DNA from: Maritalea mobilis
GTDB taxonomy: Bacteria; Pseudomonadota; Alphaproteobacteria; Rhizobiales; Devosiaceae
Reading direction: 5' to 3'
DNA length: 64,000 nt
Assembly: GCF_004363175.1 (NCBI RefSeq)
Contig: NZ_SNYR01000003.1
Location: forward strand, 129,001-193,000
A program made the position numbers and the translations under genes. This document shows positions 39,481 to 50,877 of this stretch, one piece after another. The number at the start of each line of letters is the position of its first letter. Within the stretch, counting starts at the first letter, position 1. The notes below the pieces were generated by a model. That model saw nothing but the letters and a program-made list of their open reading frames with translations, made no database searches and had not been told where the DNA came from.

Positions 39481-41001
39481 TTAAAGATCAAGCACCAAGC
39501 GCTGCGGATCTTCCAAGCTTTCTTTAATGCGCACCAAGAAAGTCACAGCTTCTTTGCCGTCAACAATCCGGTGGTCATATGAAAGCGCCAGATACATCAT
39601 TGGCTTGATCACGATTTGGCCATTCTCAACCACAGGGCGCTCTTGAATTTTGTGCATGCCCAAAATGCCAGATTGTGGCGCGTTGAGAATTGGTGTGGAC
39701 ATCAAGGAGCCGTAAACACCACCATTTGAAATGGTGAACGTGCCGCCCTGCATGTCAGCCATAGACAATTCGCCATCCCGCGCAGCGCGACCCAAACGGC
39801 CAATTTCCTGCTCGATTTCAGCGATCGACATTTGGTCTGCGTCGCGCACAACAGGCACAACCAAGCCTTTATCTGTGCCCACAGCAACGCCAATATGCGC
39901 GAAGTTTTTATAGATGATGTCTGTGCCATCAATCTCCGCATTCACCGCAGGAATTTCTTTCAACGCATGACAAACTGCTTTGGTGAAAAAGCCCATAAAG
40001 CCAAGCTTCACGCCGTGTTTTTTCTCAAACAGATCTTTGTAAGATTTGCGCAAATCCATCACTGGCTTCATGTCCACCTCATTAAAGGTGGTCAACATGG
40101 CGGCGCTGTTTTGTGCATCCTTCAAACGACGCGCAATGGTTTGGCGCAAGCGAGTCATTTTCACACGCTCTTCGCCATCACCGGCTGCACGTGGGGCGGA
40201 AGCCGCTGCTTTTGGTGCTGCTTCTTGCTTTGCGCCCATATTGGACACAGCAGACATCACATCTTCTTTCAAGATTTGGCCACGCTTGCCAGAACCTTGC
40301 ACATCACCAGCATCAACGCCTTTTTCTGTCATCATCTTTTGTGCAGATGGTGCAGGTGGCATTTCGCCAGAATCGCTGGTGCTTGGGGCGGCTGGTGCCG
40401 CTGCAGGCGCTGGGGCTGCCGCTGCAGCGCCTTCGCCAACGGCGATGCGCGCCAACACAGCGCCAACTTCAACGGTTTCACCGCTTTGCGCAACAATCTC
40501 AACAATCTTACCAGCTTGTGGCGCAGGCACATCCATGGCGGCTTTGTCTGTTTCCAACTCCACCACAGCTTCATCAGCTTCTACGCTGTCGCCAACTTGT
40601 TTGAACCATTCGCCCACATCTGCTTCCACAACAGATTCGCCTGAGCTTGGTACCAAAAGTTCAATAATTTCAGCGTCACCGCCAGATTTGTTTTCGTCAG
40701 CCATCGAAGCCTCGCTTGTCTCGGCATTATCATCATTGTCTTGCGCTTGAGGGGCAGCACCGTCGCCGGCGCCAATGGCGCCAATCAATGCACCAACCTC
40801 AACAGTTTCACCCACTTCGGCACTAATCGCTTCCAAAATGCCTGAGCTTGGCGCAGGCACTTCAATGGTCACTTTGTCCGTTTCCAGTTCAACAATCGGC
40901 TCATCAGCATTCACCTGATCGCCAACTTTTTTGAACCATTGGCCAATGGTGGCCTCTGTTACGCTTTCGCCCAAAGTGGGCACTTTAATTTCTTGGGACA
41001 T
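39481..41001 (-). CDS. odhB: 2-Oxoglutarate dehydrogenase E2 (dihydrolipoyl succinyltransferase) with two lipoyl domains
   Basis: A 506-residue core enzyme that transfers succinyl groups from E1 to CoA. Two lipoyl domains are visible, each with the lipoylated Lys in [21 protein letters not shown] near residue 40 and [15 protein letters not shown] near residue 150. Ala/Pro-rich and acidic linkers follow, then the E1/E3-binding domain ([20 protein letters not shown]) and the catalytic domain with [12 protein letters not shown] near the C-terminus. E2o usually has one lipoyl domain. The ATG at 41001 (GGAAAG upstream) is chosen over a TTG four codons earlier. It is 22 nt downstream of sucA. Confidence 0.96.
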   Translation of the reverse strand: MSQEIKVPTLGESVTEATIGQWFKKVGDQVNADEPIVELETDKVTIEVPAPSSGILEAISAEVGETVEVGALIGAIGAGDGAAPQAQDNDDNAETSEASMADENKSGGDAEIIELLVPSSGESVVEADVGEWFKQVGDSVEADEAVVELETDKAAMDVPAPQAGKIVEIVAQSGETVEVGAVLARIAVGEGAAAAAPAPAAAPAAPSTSDSGEMPPAPSAQKMMTEKGVDAGDVQGSGKRGQILKEDVMSAVSNMGAKQEAAPKAAASAPRAAGDGEERVKMTRLRQTIARRLKDAQNSAAMLTTFNEVDMKPVMDLRKSYKDLFEKKHGVKLGFMGFFTKAVCHALKEIPAVNAEIDGTDIIYKNFAHIGVAVGTDKGLVVPVVRDADQMSIAEIEQEIGRLGRAARDGELSMADMQGGTFTISNGGVYGSLMSTPILNAPQSGILGMHKIQERPVVENGQIVIKPMMYLALSYDHRIVDGKEAVTFLVRIKESLEDPQRLVLDL

Positions 41002-41023
41002 ATTACTTTCCAATCAATTCGCA

Positions 41024-44005
41024 CTATTCGGCAAAAGCTTCATCCAAGAAGGCCTGCAATTGCGCCAAATGGTTGCGCATCAAACCTGTTGCTGTGGATG
41101 CAGAGGCAGCACGACCCACATAACGTGGCCGTTCACCCGCACGATCCATTTGCTCAAGCACCCATTCAACATAAGGCTGAATGAAGGCCCAGGCGCCCAT
41201 ATTTTTCGGCTCTTCCTGACACCATACAATTTCAGCATTTTTGAAGCGTGACAACTCATCATGCAATGCTTTTGCTGGGAACGGATAAAGCTGCTCCAAC
41301 CGCATCAAATACACATCGTCAATGCCGCGCTTTTCACGATCTTCCAACAGATCGTAATAAACCTTGCCGGAACACAGCACCACGCGACGGATCTTATCAT
41401 CTGATTGCAATTTAATTTCTGTTTGACCGCCCGGTGTCTCCGCATCATCCCACAACAAGCGGTGGAAAGTGGAGCTTGGGCCCATTTCTTCCAAAGAAGA
41501 CACGCAGCGCTTATGGCGCAACAAGCTCTTTGGCGTCATCAAAATCAACGGCTTCCGGAATTCGCGGGTCAATTGACGGCGCAAAATATGGAAATAGTTC
41601 GCCGGTGTCGTACAGTTCGCCACTTGCATATTGTCTTCCGCACAAAGCTGCAAGAAACGCTCCAAACGGGCAGAAGAGTGCTCTGGTCCTTGGCCTTCAT
41701 AACCATGTGGCAACATCATCACCAAGCCAGACATGCGCAACCATTTGCGTTCACCTGATGAGATGAACTGGTCGATCACAACTTGAGCGCCGTTCACAAA
41801 GTCACCAAACTGCGCTTCCCAGATGGTCAGCGCATTTGGCTCAGCCAATGAATAGCCATATTCAAAGCCCAACACGGCCTCTTCAGACAGCATTGAGTTG
41901 ATCACTTCATAACGGGCTTGGCCGTCTTTGATATTGTTCAACGGCGTATACATGCGGCCATCGGCCTGATCATGCAACACAGTGTGCCGCTGCGAGAAGG
42001 TGCCGCGCTCACAATCTTGACCAGACAGGCGAACCGGATGCCCTTCGGTGACCAATGAGCCAAAGGCCAAGGCTTCACCAAGTGCCCAATCAATGCCTTC
42101 ACCAGCATCGATCACTTTCTTACGGTTGTTCATAAAGCGCTTAATGGTCTTATGCGCCTCAAAACCTTCCGGAATTTCAGTGATTTTATTGCCGATTTCA
42201 CGCAAGCGATCCACATCAACGCCGGAATTGCCGCGCCGTGCGCCATCTTCCGCATGCTTGATGTTTTTCCAAGCGCCATCCAACCAGTCAGCCTTGTTGG
42301 GCTTATACTCGTCACCAGCGGAAAATTCTTCTTCCAAATGGCTGCGCCAATCAGAAATGAACTGGTCCACTTCCTTTTCGCTCAACACCCCTTCGCTCAC
42401 CAGCTTGTCAGCATAGATTTGCAACGTGGTTTTGTGCGAACGGATCGCTTTATACATTTGGGGCTGCGTAAATGACGGCTCGTCGCCCTCATTGTGGCCA
42501 AAGCGGCGGTAACAGATCATGTCGATCACCACCGGCTTTTTAAACTTCTGACGATATTCCACCGCAATTTTCGCAGCGAAAGTCACCGCTTCCGGATCAT
42601 CACCATTCACATGGAACACCGGCGCTTCAATCATCTTCGCCACATCTGTGGGGTAAGGTGAAGAGCGTGAATACATTGGGGCCGTGGTAAAGCCGATTTG
42701 GTTGTTGATCACAAAGTGGATCGAGCCGCCTGTGCGGTGGCCTTTAAGGCCAGACAAGCCAAAACACTCAGCCACAACACCCTGGCCCGCAAACGCCGCG
42801 TCACCATGCAACAGCAAGGGCAGCACGGATGAGCGGTCGGTTTTCTTTGGCGGCACGAAAATGCCGTCTTCGGCATTGTGCTGGTCTTGCTTGGCACGTG
42901 CTTTACCCAAAACAACTGGGTTCACAATTTCCAAGTGAGATGGGTTAGCGGTCAGCGACAAGTGCACATTATTGCCATCAAATTCACGGTCAGATGACGC
43001 CCCAAGGTGATATTTCACATCGCCTGAGCCTTCCACATCATCAGGATGTGGCGCGCCGCCTTTAAATTCGTGGAACAAGGCGCGGTGTGTTTTGCCCATC
43101 ACTTGGGTCAAAACGTTCAAGCGACCGCGGTGGGCCATGCCCAACACAATGTCTTTCACGCCCAAAGCACCGCCGCGCTTAATGATCTGCTCAAGCGCTG
43201 GGATCAGCGCTTCACCGCCATCAAGGCCAAACCGTTTGGTGCCGGTATATTTCACGTCCAAAAACTTCTCAAAGCCTTCCGCTTCGATCAGCTTTTTCAA
43301 AATCGCAACTTTACCTTCTTGTGTGAAGGCAATTTCCTTGTCCGGCCCTTCAATCCGCTCCTGCAGCCAGCCTTTGGCTTCAGGGTCAGAGATGTGCATA
43401 AATTCAATGCCGAAGGTCGAGCAATAGGTGCGCTGCAAGATTTCAAGCATTTCTGGGATGGTGGCATATTCAAGCCCCAAATAGAAATCGATGAAGATCT
43501 TGCGATCATAATCTTTTTCGCTGAAGCCATAAGAGGCGGGGTCAAGCTCTGGTGCATCTGCCTTGCCTGACAAGTTCAGCGGATCCAAATCAGCATGCAA
43601 ATGGCCGCGCATCCGATAAGCGCGGATCATCATAATGGCATGGATAGAGTCGCGTGTTGCCTGCTGCACTTGGCTTGGGTCGATGGAAACGCCTTTGGCT
43701 TTGGCGTTCTCAATCGCGGCTTTTTCAGCCTTGGCTTCAAATCGGCCCCAATCGCCATCAAGGGCAGCAACCAATTCGCCGCCTTCGGCCCGTGGCCAAT
43801 CTGTGCGCTCCCAAGATGGACCAGACGCGCTTTTCTTCACATCTTCTGCATTGTCCTTGAGCTCAGCAAAAAAAGACCGCCATGTCTCGTCAACACTGGC
43901 GGGATTCTCCTGATATTTGGCGTATAGCTCTTCAATATAGTCGGCATTGCCGCCATAGAGAAAAGATGTGAGCAGAAACGCTGAGTTCTGTTCTTGTCGT
44001 GTCAT
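41024..44005 (-). CDS. sucA: 2-Oxoglutarate dehydrogenase E1
   Basis: A 993-residue thiamine diphosphate enzyme that decarboxylates 2-oxoglutarate and succinylates E2. Visible landmarks are the N-terminal E2-interacting segment (TSFLYGGNADYIEELYAKYQ), HRGRLNVLTQVMGK with a conserved active-site His region, HGDAAFAGQGVVAE, and GGSIHFVINNQIGFTT (diphosphate/metal-binding region), and MMLPHGYEGQGPEHSSARLE in the transketolase-like part. Length is canonical. It follows sucCD in the same orientation after a structured 140-nt spacer and precedes odhB. Confidence 0.98.
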   Translation of the reverse strand: MTRQEQNSAFLLTSFLYGGNADYIEELYAKYQENPASVDETWRSFFAELKDNAEDVKKSASGPSWERTDWPRAEGGELVAALDGDWGRFEAKAEKAAIENAKAKGVSIDPSQVQQATRDSIHAIMMIRAYRMRGHLHADLDPLNLSGKADAPELDPASYGFSEKDYDRKIFIDFYLGLEYATIPEMLEILQRTYCSTFGIEFMHISDPEAKGWLQERIEGPDKEIAFTQEGKVAILKKLIEAEGFEKFLDVKYTGTKRFGLDGGEALIPALEQIIKRGGALGVKDIVLGMAHRGRLNVLTQVMGKTHRALFHEFKGGAPHPDDVEGSGDVKYHLGASSDREFDGNNVHLSLTANPSHLEIVNPVVLGKARAKQDQHNAEDGIFVPPKKTDRSSVLPLLLHGDAAFAGQGVVAECFGLSGLKGHRTGGSIHFVINNQIGFTTAPMYSRSSPYPTDVAKMIEAPVFHVNGDDPEAVTFAAKIAVEYRQKFKKPVVIDMICYRRFGHNEGDEPSFTQPQMYKAIRSHKTTLQIYADKLVSEGVLSEKEVDQFISDWRSHLEEEFSAGDEYKPNKADWLDGAWKNIKHAEDGARRGNSGVDVDRLREIGNKITEIPEGFEAHKTIKRFMNNRKKVIDAGEGIDWALGEALAFGSLVTEGHPVRLSGQDCERGTFSQRHTVLHDQADGRMYTPLNNIKDGQARYEVINSMLSEEAVLGFEYGYSLAEPNALTIWEAQFGDFVNGAQVVIDQFISSGERKWLRMSGLVMMLPHGYEGQGPEHSSARLERFLQLCAEDNMQVANCTTPANYFHILRRQLTREFRKPLILMTPKSLLRHKRCVSSLEEMGPSSTFHRLLWDDAETPGGQTEIKLQSDDKIRRVVLCSGKVYYDLLEDREKRGIDDVYLMRLEQLYPFPAKALHDELSRFKNAEIVWCQEEPKNMGAWAFIQPYVEWVLEQMDRAGERPRYVGRAASASTATGLMRNHLAQLQAFLDEAFAE

Positions 44006-44056
44006 TGACCTGCCTGGCGAGGAGTGGCCTCGTCGTCCCCTATTCCAACAAAATTT

Positions 44057-44132
44057 GCAGCTGTCACGAGCTGCGTGCCATTTGAGTATCGCGCGGGAGG
44101 CGTTAGGTTTCGATTAACGCTAAACCCGCGCG
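44057..44132 (-). other. Paired hairpins in the sucD-sucA spacer
   Basis: One hairpin has a two-part stem: cgcgcggg (44090-44097) with cccgcgcg (44125-44132), and inside it gcgtta (44100-44105) with taacgc (44115-44120). A second pairs gcagct (44057-44062) with agctgc (44069-44074). Neither is followed by a T-run on the minus strand, so they are more likely an mRNA-processing or stability element than a terminator. Confidence 0.55.
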
Positions 44133-44145
44133 GTACTTAGATAAT

Positions 44146-45057
44146 TTAGCCCTTGAGAACCTCAAGAAGCGTTTCACCGATTTTCGCTGGTGAGCGAGAC
44201 ACTTTAATGCCTGCATCTTCCATGGCGGCGATTTTGTCTTCCGCGCCACCTTTACCACCAGAAATCACAGCACCGGCATGACCCATGGTACGGCCTGGAG
44301 GCGCAGTTAGACCAGCGATAAAGCCAGCCATTGGCTTTGAGCGGCCTTTTTTGGCTTCCTGCTTGATGAATTCAGCGGCTTCTTCTTCCGCAGAACCACC
44401 AATTTCACCGATCATGATGATGCTTTCGGTTTCATCATCGTCCAAGAACATGTCGAGCATGTCGATAAATTCAGTGCCCTTCACTGGGTCACCGCCAATA
44501 CCCACAGCAGTGGATTGGCCAAGGCCAGCATTGGTGGTTTGGAACACAGCTTCATAAGTCAATGTGCCTGAACGTGACACAATGCCCACTGAACCTTTTG
44601 AGAAAATGTTGCCTGGCATGATGCCGATTTTACATTCGTTAGGTGTCAAAACGCCTGGGCAGTTTGGACCGATCAAACGTGAGTTTGATTTCTCAAGCGC
44701 AGCTTTCACCTTCACCATGTCCATCACAGGCACGCCTTCAGTGATACAAACGATCAATTCAATCTCAGCTTCAATCGCTTCCATAATCGCTGCGGCTGCG
44801 CCTGCAGGTGGCACATAAACAACAGATGCATTTGCGCCTGTTTCTTTTTTGCCTTCAGCAACAGTTGCAAACACTGGCAAATCAGCCGTGCCGCCATCAA
44901 CATTGCCGGTCCAAGTTTCGCCACCCTTTTTCGGGTGAATGCCGCCAACCATTTTGGTGCCGTGATAAGCAAGCGCTTGCTCGGTGTGGAACGTACCTGT
45001 TTTACCTGTCAGGCCTTGAACCAACACTTTTGTATCTTTGTTGATCAAAATTGACAT
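44146..45057 (-). CDS. sucD: Succinyl-CoA synthetase subunit alpha
   Basis: A 303-residue subunit that binds CoA and carries the phospho-His intermediate. The CoA-binding Rossmann part has [37 protein letters not shown] follows, and the active His is in [14 protein letters not shown] near residue 250. The ATG is 3 nt after the sucC stop. Canonical length. Confidence 0.98.
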   Translation of the reverse strand: MSILINKDTKVLVQGLTGKTGTFHTEQALAYHGTKMVGGIHPKKGGETWTGNVDGGTADLPVFATVAEGKKETGANASVVYVPPAGAAAAIMEAIEAEIELIVCITEGVPVMDMVKVKAALEKSNSRLIGPNCPGVLTPNECKIGIMPGNIFSKGSVGIVSRSGTLTYEAVFQTTNAGLGQSTAVGIGGDPVKGTEFIDMLDMFLDDDETESIIMIGEIGGSAEEEAAEFIKQEAKKGRSKPMAGFIAGLTAPPGRTMGHAGAVISGGKGGAEDKIAAMEDAGIKVSRSPAKIGETLLEVLKG

Positions 45058-45060
45058 GAC

Positions 45061-46257
45061 TTACGCTCCTTTAACTGCAGCAACAATTTTCTGCGCTGCA
45101 TCATCTAGGTCATCTGCGGGAATCACGTTCAAGCCGCTCTCTTCGATGAGCTTCTTGCCTTCCGCCACTTTAGTGCCCTCAAGGCGCACAACCAATGGCA
45201 CGTTCAAGCCCACTTCTTTCACAGCGGTCAAAACGCCTTCTGCGATCACGTCGCAGCGCATAATGCCACCAAAAATGTTGACCAAAATGCCTTTTACACT
45301 TGGGTCAGCTGTGATGATTTTAAAGGCTGCAGTCACTTTTTCAGCGTTCGCACCGCCACCAACGTCAAGGAAGTTGGCAGGCTCTTCGCCATAAAGCTTG
45401 ATGATGTCCATGGTCGACATGGCCAAGCCAGCGCCGTTCACCATGCACCCGATGGTGCCGTCCAAAGCGATGTAAGCCAAATCATATTTGCTGGCTTCAA
45501 TCTCTTTTTCGTCTTCTTCGGTCAAATCGCGCAATTCAACAATGTCAGGATGACGGAACAACGCATTGCCATCAAAAGAAACTTTGGCATCCAACACGCG
45601 CAAATGACCGTCTTCCATAACGATCAGCGGGTTGATTTCCAAAAGGCTCATGTCTTTTTCAGTGAAGGCTTTATAAAGGATCGGGAACAATTTCATGCCA
45701 TCGGCACGGGCATCCCCATCCAATTTCAATGCATCACAAATGGCAGAAGCATCTGCTTCAGTTACGCCTGTATCCGGATCAATCGGCAGATTGTGGATTT
45801 TCTCAGGTGTTTCTTCCGCAACCGCTTCAATGTCCATGCCGCCTTCTGTTGAGGCAACAAAAGCCACGCGGCCAGTTGTGCGGTCGACCAACAAAGAAAG
45901 ATACAGTTCGCGATCAATATCCGCGCCATCTTCCAAATAAAGTTGGTTCACCTGCTTGCCAGCAGGACCAGTTTGCTTGGTCACCAAGGTGTTGCCGAGC
46001 ATCTCGTCAACATGGGCTTGCATTTCGTCCAGATTGAACGCCAAACGCACGCCGCCTTTGGCGTCTTCTGGCAATTCTTTGAACTTGCCTTTACCACGGC
46101 CACCAGCATGAATTTGGCTTTTTACCACCCACAATGGGCCGCCCAATTCTTCAGCTGCTTTGCGCGCTTCTTCTTTTGAAAAGATCGGAATACCTTTGGC
46201 CACAGGCGCGCCATAGGAGGCCAAGAGCTTCTTAGCCTGATATTCATGAATGTTCAT
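45061..46257 (-). CDS. sucC: ADP-forming succinyl-CoA synthetase subunit beta
   Basis: A 398-residue ATP-grasp subunit. It opens with [19 protein letters not shown], followed by [16 protein letters not shown] (nucleotide-binding), LLEINPLIV (metal-binding) and the loop [20 protein letters not shown] with [15 protein letters not shown] in the C-terminal domain. It sits between mdh (43-nt gap) and sucD (3-nt gap). Confidence 0.98.
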   Translation of the reverse strand: MNIHEYQAKKLLASYGAPVAKGIPIFSKEEARKAAEELGGPLWVVKSQIHAGGRGKGKFKELPEDAKGGVRLAFNLDEMQAHVDEMLGNTLVTKQTGPAGKQVNQLYLEDGADIDRELYLSLLVDRTTGRVAFVASTEGGMDIEAVAEETPEKIHNLPIDPDTGVTEADASAICDALKLDGDARADGMKLFPILYKAFTEKDMSLLEINPLIVMEDGHLRVLDAKVSFDGNALFRHPDIVELRDLTEEDEKEIEASKYDLAYIALDGTIGCMVNGAGLAMSTMDIIKLYGEEPANFLDVGGGANAEKVTAAFKIITADPSVKGILVNIFGGIMRCDVIAEGVLTAVKEVGLNVPLVVRLEGTKVAEGKKLIEESGLNVIPADDLDDAAQKIVAAVKGA

Positions 46258-46300
46258 CGCATCACTCCGTTGGTTTCGCGATTTAGTTTAAGGGCGCGCT

Positions 46301-47323
<1,023 letters not shown>

Positions 47324-47391
47324 CTAGTTGTGCAAGTGAACCCTTCGTATAAGTTGATGCACAAATTGCGTTCAATTTCTGCGCAATTGGT

Positions 47392-48540
47392 CTAGGCCGG
47401 GTTCTCTTCTGCCTCTTCCACATCATTAAGCGGGGCGCCCAAATATTCAAGGGAGCGCATTTCCATCAACCGCGACAATGTTCTTTGAAATTCAAAAGCT
47501 GTTTTGTCGTCGCCACTTAACTCTTCCAACGGCGCGGCAAAAGACGCGGCTAGCTTGCAGCCACGGTCATACAATGTGTCAATTAAAAGGATAAACCGCT
47601 TCGCTGCATCGCTGCGTGCGCGGTCAAGATAAGGAATCTCATCTATAATAAAGGTGTGGTAATGGTGGGAAAGTCGCAAGTAATCCCGCGATCCCAATGG
47701 CGCTTCACATAGTTGTTTAAAGCCGATTCGCATCACGCCAAGCGCCTGATGCGGCACCTCAAAGCGACGCCCCTGCAAATCAATAATTTCCGCATCCCCA
47801 ACCTGGCCGCCCGTCAAATTATTCCAAACACGGTCCAATCCTTTGCGCGCGGCATCATCATGACCGAAGAAATAAATTGGCTGCTCTTCTAGCTTTTCCC
47901 GGCGATAATCATGGTCCACATCCAGCCGCAACACATCTGTCCTTTGTTGCAGCAAGTCGATGAAGGGCAAGAAGAGTTGACGGTTCAACCCGTTTTTATA
48001 AAGCCCCTCTGGTGGCACGTTAGACGTGGCCACCACCACAATGCCAGCCTCGAACAACTGGCCGAACAGGCGCGACAGCAACATCGCATCGGTGATGTCA
48101 TTAACGTGAAATTCGTCAAAACACAGCAATTTCACTTTATCAATGATCGGCGCCGTCACATAAGGGATCGGGTCACGCCGTCCACGATCTTTGCCTTCAT
48201 TCTGCTTGCGAAAATCAGTGATGGCCTCATGAACTTCCGCCATAAATTCGTGGAAGTGCACCCGCCGCTTCTTTTCAACCTCAATATGGTTGAAAAACAA
48301 ATCCATCAGCATGGTTTTGCCGCGGCCAACTTCGCCCCAGATATAAAGCCCTTTTGGCGCTTCATCCGCGTGGTTCTGCCCTAACAAGCGTTGAAATAGA
48401 TTTGGCTTTTGCTGCTGATGTTCGCGCAACTGCGCAGCAAGTTGATCGAAATGGCGCACAATATCAGCCTGCGCCGGATCAGGTTTAAGCACCTGATCAG
48501 CGACCAGCTTTTCATAATGCGCGAAAAATGACTGCCCCAT
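47392..48540 (-). CDS. zapE: Cell division protein ZapE (AFG1-like ATPase)
   Basis: A 382-residue P-loop ATPase. Walker A is GEVGRGKTMLMDLFF near residue 71, Walker B LLCFDEFHVNDITDAMLLSR near residue 137, with the arginine-rich segment REKLEEQPIYFFG further on. In Escherichia coli ZapE acts at the divisome in constriction; AFG1 relatives act in mitochondrial protein quality control. Its place just upstream of mdh in the same direction is common in Hyphomicrobiales. Confidence 0.93.
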   Translation of the reverse strand: MGQSFFAHYEKLVADQVLKPDPAQADIVRHFDQLAAQLREHQQQKPNLFQRLLGQNHADEAPKGLYIWGEVGRGKTMLMDLFFNHIEVEKKRRVHFHEFMAEVHEAITDFRKQNEGKDRGRRDPIPYVTAPIIDKVKLLCFDEFHVNDITDAMLLSRLFGQLFEAGIVVVATSNVPPEGLYKNGLNRQLFLPFIDLLQQRTDVLRLDVDHDYRREKLEEQPIYFFGHDDAARKGLDRVWNNLTGGQVGDAEIIDLQGRRFEVPHQALGVMRIGFKQLCEAPLGSRDYLRLSHHYHTFIIDEIPYLDRARSDAAKRFILLIDTLYDRGCKLAASFAAPLEELSGDDKTAFEFQRTLSRLMEMRSLEYLGAPLNDVEEAEENPA

Positions 48541-48566
48541 AAAAGGCCTTTATTTGGCTGGAGGGA

Positions 48567-49184
48567 TTATCCGACCATGGAAACGCCTTGGCCACCCGCC
48601 ATGGTGCCCACAAAGCGATCACCATTTTGCAGCAGATTGCCGATCATTTGCCCTTGCTCATTAAACAATTGCACCTGATTGCCTGCCAATTGCCAAGAGC
48701 TGACAGCGGCCACAGCGGGCACCGCACAATTCGGAGCCGACGCGCGATAACGGCCTGTGGACCCTTTGGCAGATTGAGTGAGGTTCAAACGGCAGCTTTC
48801 TTCACCCGCCTGCACGGTCCACACGCCCAAAAGCTTGAGCACGGTCAGCGGCCCCGTCAAATCACGTCCCGCCACATTGGTATTCTCATTCACATCGTCA
48901 AGCGACACAAATGAGCCATCGCTTTCACCAAACAAAGATTCAGCTTGGCCATCCGTTGGTTGCGCACTGGCCAATTGCGGGTCTTGCGATTGGGGCTGGC
49001 TGCCATCAACTGGCGGCAACTCAGACTGGTTGACCGTACCCGTATTCACCGGGGTCAATTGTTGCGGGGGCGCAGAATTTCGGGAAGAAGACGAAAATGG
49101 CGAGCGCGTGGTTGTACATCCGGCAAGCGCGAAGACACCTGCAACGCACCCCAGTTGAACAAGTTTCACAAGATTTTTCGCCAT
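48567..49184 (-). CDS. AprI/Inh-type protease-inhibitor-domain lipoprotein
   Basis: A 205-residue exported lipoprotein: the signal peptide ends in a lipobox (FALAGC, Cys near 22). A low-complexity Ser/Gln/Pro-rich linker runs to about residue 100, then an AprI/Inh-like beta-barrel with LLGVWTVQAGEESCRLNL, a second Cys in APNCAVPA, and SSWQLAGNQVQLFNEQG. The family classically blocks secreted metalloproteases, but most alphaproteobacterial members are uncharacterised. AAAGGAG 8 nt upstream supports the start. It is related to the shorter lipoprotein at 50878-51348. It lies 26 nt before zapE. Confidence 0.78.
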   Translation of the reverse strand: MAKNLVKLVQLGCVAGVFALAGCTTTRSPFSSSSRNSAPPQQLTPVNTGTVNQSELPPVDGSQPQSQDPQLASAQPTDGQAESLFGESDGSFVSLDDVNENTNVAGRDLTGPLTVLKLLGVWTVQAGEESCRLNLTQSAKGSTGRYRASAPNCAVPAVAAVSSWQLAGNQVQLFNEQGQMIGNLLQNGDRFVGTMAGGQGVSMVG

Positions 49185-49335
49185 GCACGGGTCTCCTTTG
49201 TGCGAAATGTTCTTTAGCCTGCTTGAAAAAGGTTAAAACGTTATCAACCATAATTTTGTCAAGCCCCAGCGCGCACAACGCGCTTCAATTGGGCGCAACA
49301 GGCCATCTTTTGTTCTAGTCAGGAATGTGGCGAGT

Positions 49336-49593
49336 TTACGTCTCGTCGTCGGATGTGTCGGAAAAACTGTCTTTTTTGAAGTCTTCGCGCAAGCTGTCCA
49401 GCAGCAATTTTGCGTCTTCCGCTTCACCTTCCGGCACCATAATGGGCACGCCGCTAGGGCCAATGGCCCCGGCGAAGCCCGCCAAACCCACTTCGTTCCC
49501 CTCAATCGGGTGAAACCCGTGTGACTTGAGCGCCAAGATCAGCAAGCGCGCTTCGCCCAAATCATCAATCTTTGCAATGGTGGTCAGGCCCAT
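49336..49593 (-). CDS. DUF2007 domain protein (putative signal-transducing protein)
   Basis: A small soluble protein of 85 residues with the DUF2007 pattern: a ferredoxin-like half with DDLGEARLLILALKSHGF followed by PIMVPEGEAEDAKLLLDSL. The acidic C-terminal tail (DTSDDET) is unusual but short. The ATG at 49593 has AAAGGG 6 nt upstream; an earlier frame-open start 15 codons upstream would run into the sdhB end and has no site. It follows sdhB by 50 nt on the same strand. Function unknown; family members are predicted regulatory proteins. Confidence 0.75.
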   Translation of the reverse strand: MGLTTIAKIDDLGEARLLILALKSHGFHPIEGNEVGLAGFAGAIGPSGVPIMVPEGEAEDAKLLLDSLREDFKKDSFSDTSDDET

Positions 49594-49643
49594 TGATTGC
49601 CCTTTCAAAAGAAAGCCGCCTGAAACGGCGGCTCCCACTTAGA

Positions 49644-50420
49644 TTAAACGACGCGTTCAACCATCATTTTCTTGATCTCGCCAATCGCCTTCGCCGGGTT
49701 CAACCCTTTAGGACATGTGTTGGCGCAGTTCATGATGGTGTGGCAGCGGTAAAGGCGGAACGGATCTTCCAGATCGTCCAAGCGCTCCCCGGTCGCCTCA
49801 TCACGGCTATCAATCAACCAGCGATAAGCTTGCAGCAAAACAGCTGGCCCCAAATAACGGTCGCCATTCCACCAATAGCTCGGGCAAGAAGTGGAGCAAC
49901 ATGCACACAAGATACACTCATAAAGACCGTCGAGCTTTTCGCGATCTTCCCGCGCTTGCAACCATTCGGTGCGCGGCTCAGGTGTTTTGGTTTGCAGCCA
50001 CGGCTTAATGGAGCGGTGCTGGGCGTAGAAATTGGTCAAATCCGGCACCAAATCCTTCACCACAGGCATGTGCGGCAATGGATATACATTGATTGGGCCT
50101 TTAAACTCATCAATGCCTTTGGTACAGGCCAGCGTGTTCAGCCCGCCAATATTCATGGCGCAAGACCCGCAAATCCCCTCACGGCAGGACCGACGCAAAG
50201 TCAAAGTGGGGTCCACCTTGTCTTTAATGTACAAAAGCGCGTCCAACACCATCGGGCCGCAATCGTCCAAATCGACAAAATAAGTGTCGATACGCGGATT
50301 TTCGCCGCTATCTGGATCATAGCGATAAATGTGGAATTCCCGCACATTGCTGCCCGAAGGTTTCGGCCAGGTTTTACCCTTTTTGGGTTGCGAGTTTTTA
50401 GGCAGGGTCAATTGAACCAT
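49644..50420 (-). CDS. sdhB: Succinate dehydrogenase iron-sulfur subunit
   Basis: A 258-residue electron-transfer subunit. The [2Fe-2S] cluster ligands are in [15 protein letters not shown] with a later Cys in NTLAC; the [4Fe-4S] and [3Fe-4S] ligands are in [16 protein letters not shown] and [17 protein letters not shown]. It passes electrons from SdhA flavin to quinone. It is separated from sdhA by two small genes, and the DUF3052 stop is 15 nt before its ATG. Confidence 0.98.
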   Translation of the reverse strand: MVQLTLPKNSQPKKGKTWPKPSGSNVREFHIYRYDPDSGENPRIDTYFVDLDDCGPMVLDALLYIKDKVDPTLTLRRSCREGICGSCAMNIGGLNTLACTKGIDEFKGPINVYPLPHMPVVKDLVPDLTNFYAQHRSIKPWLQTKTPEPRTEWLQAREDREKLDGLYECILCACCSTSCPSYWWNGDRYLGPAVLLQAYRWLIDSRDEATGERLDDLEDPFRLYRCHTIMNCANTCPKGLNPAKAIGEIKKMMVERVV

Positions 50421-50435
50421 TTTTTAATCGGCTCC

Positions 50436-50876
50436 CTAATGCAAGTGCCGCTGCTCTTTGCGAATGACCAGCTTCAAACCTGACCAAATTGCATCAACAG
50501 CACAGACCTTGACATCAACAAGATCGGTTTGAAGCGCAAGCGCCCGCACCACATCTTCGGTGACATCTGTTTCAACTTTTGCAGCCCGTTTGGGCCATGA
50601 AATCCAAATCATGCCATCTGGCACAATCGCCCGCTCCAACAGCGGCATATTCTTCTCAAGCGCGGCTTTTTCTGTGGTAAAGCCATGCACCACATCAAAT
50701 CGCGTGTCTTGTTCACCAAGCGCCGACCAATCCAACTCATTGATCAACGCAAATTCCCGCGCATCTTTAAGATCACCTTGGCTTTCCGGCAGGTTCAAAA
50801 ACAAAACTTTGTGCCCGTCCTTCAACCCCAACTTTTTCGGCAATGGCGTGCCTGAATAACCCGCATTTGCCGACAT
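50436..50876 (-). CDS. DUF3052 family protein
   Basis: A 146-residue soluble protein with the DUF3052 layout: NAGYSGTPLPKKLGLKDGHK at the N-terminus, IWISWPKRAAKVETDVTEDV near residue 100, and VCAVDAIWSGLKLVIRKEQR at the C-terminus. The fold resembles a small Rossmann-like domain; function is unknown. The ATG at 50876 lies 1 nt after the stop of the preceding lipoprotein gene and has GGGGGG 6 nt upstream, so it is probably translated by coupling. It sits inside the sdh operon between sdhA and sdhB. Confidence 0.78.
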   Translation of the reverse strand: MSANAGYSGTPLPKKLGLKDGHKVLFLNLPESQGDLKDAREFALINELDWSALGEQDTRFDVVHGFTTEKAALEKNMPLLERAIVPDGMIWISWPKRAAKVETDVTEDVVRALALQTDLVDVKVCAVDAIWSGLKLVIRKEQRHLH

Positions 50877-50877
50877 G

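Noticed and set aside
49021-49505. Two minus-strand frames around the lipoprotein start and the DUF2007 gene
   Set aside because: They overlap the lipoprotein and DUF2007 genes in other frames and have no family match or start signals.
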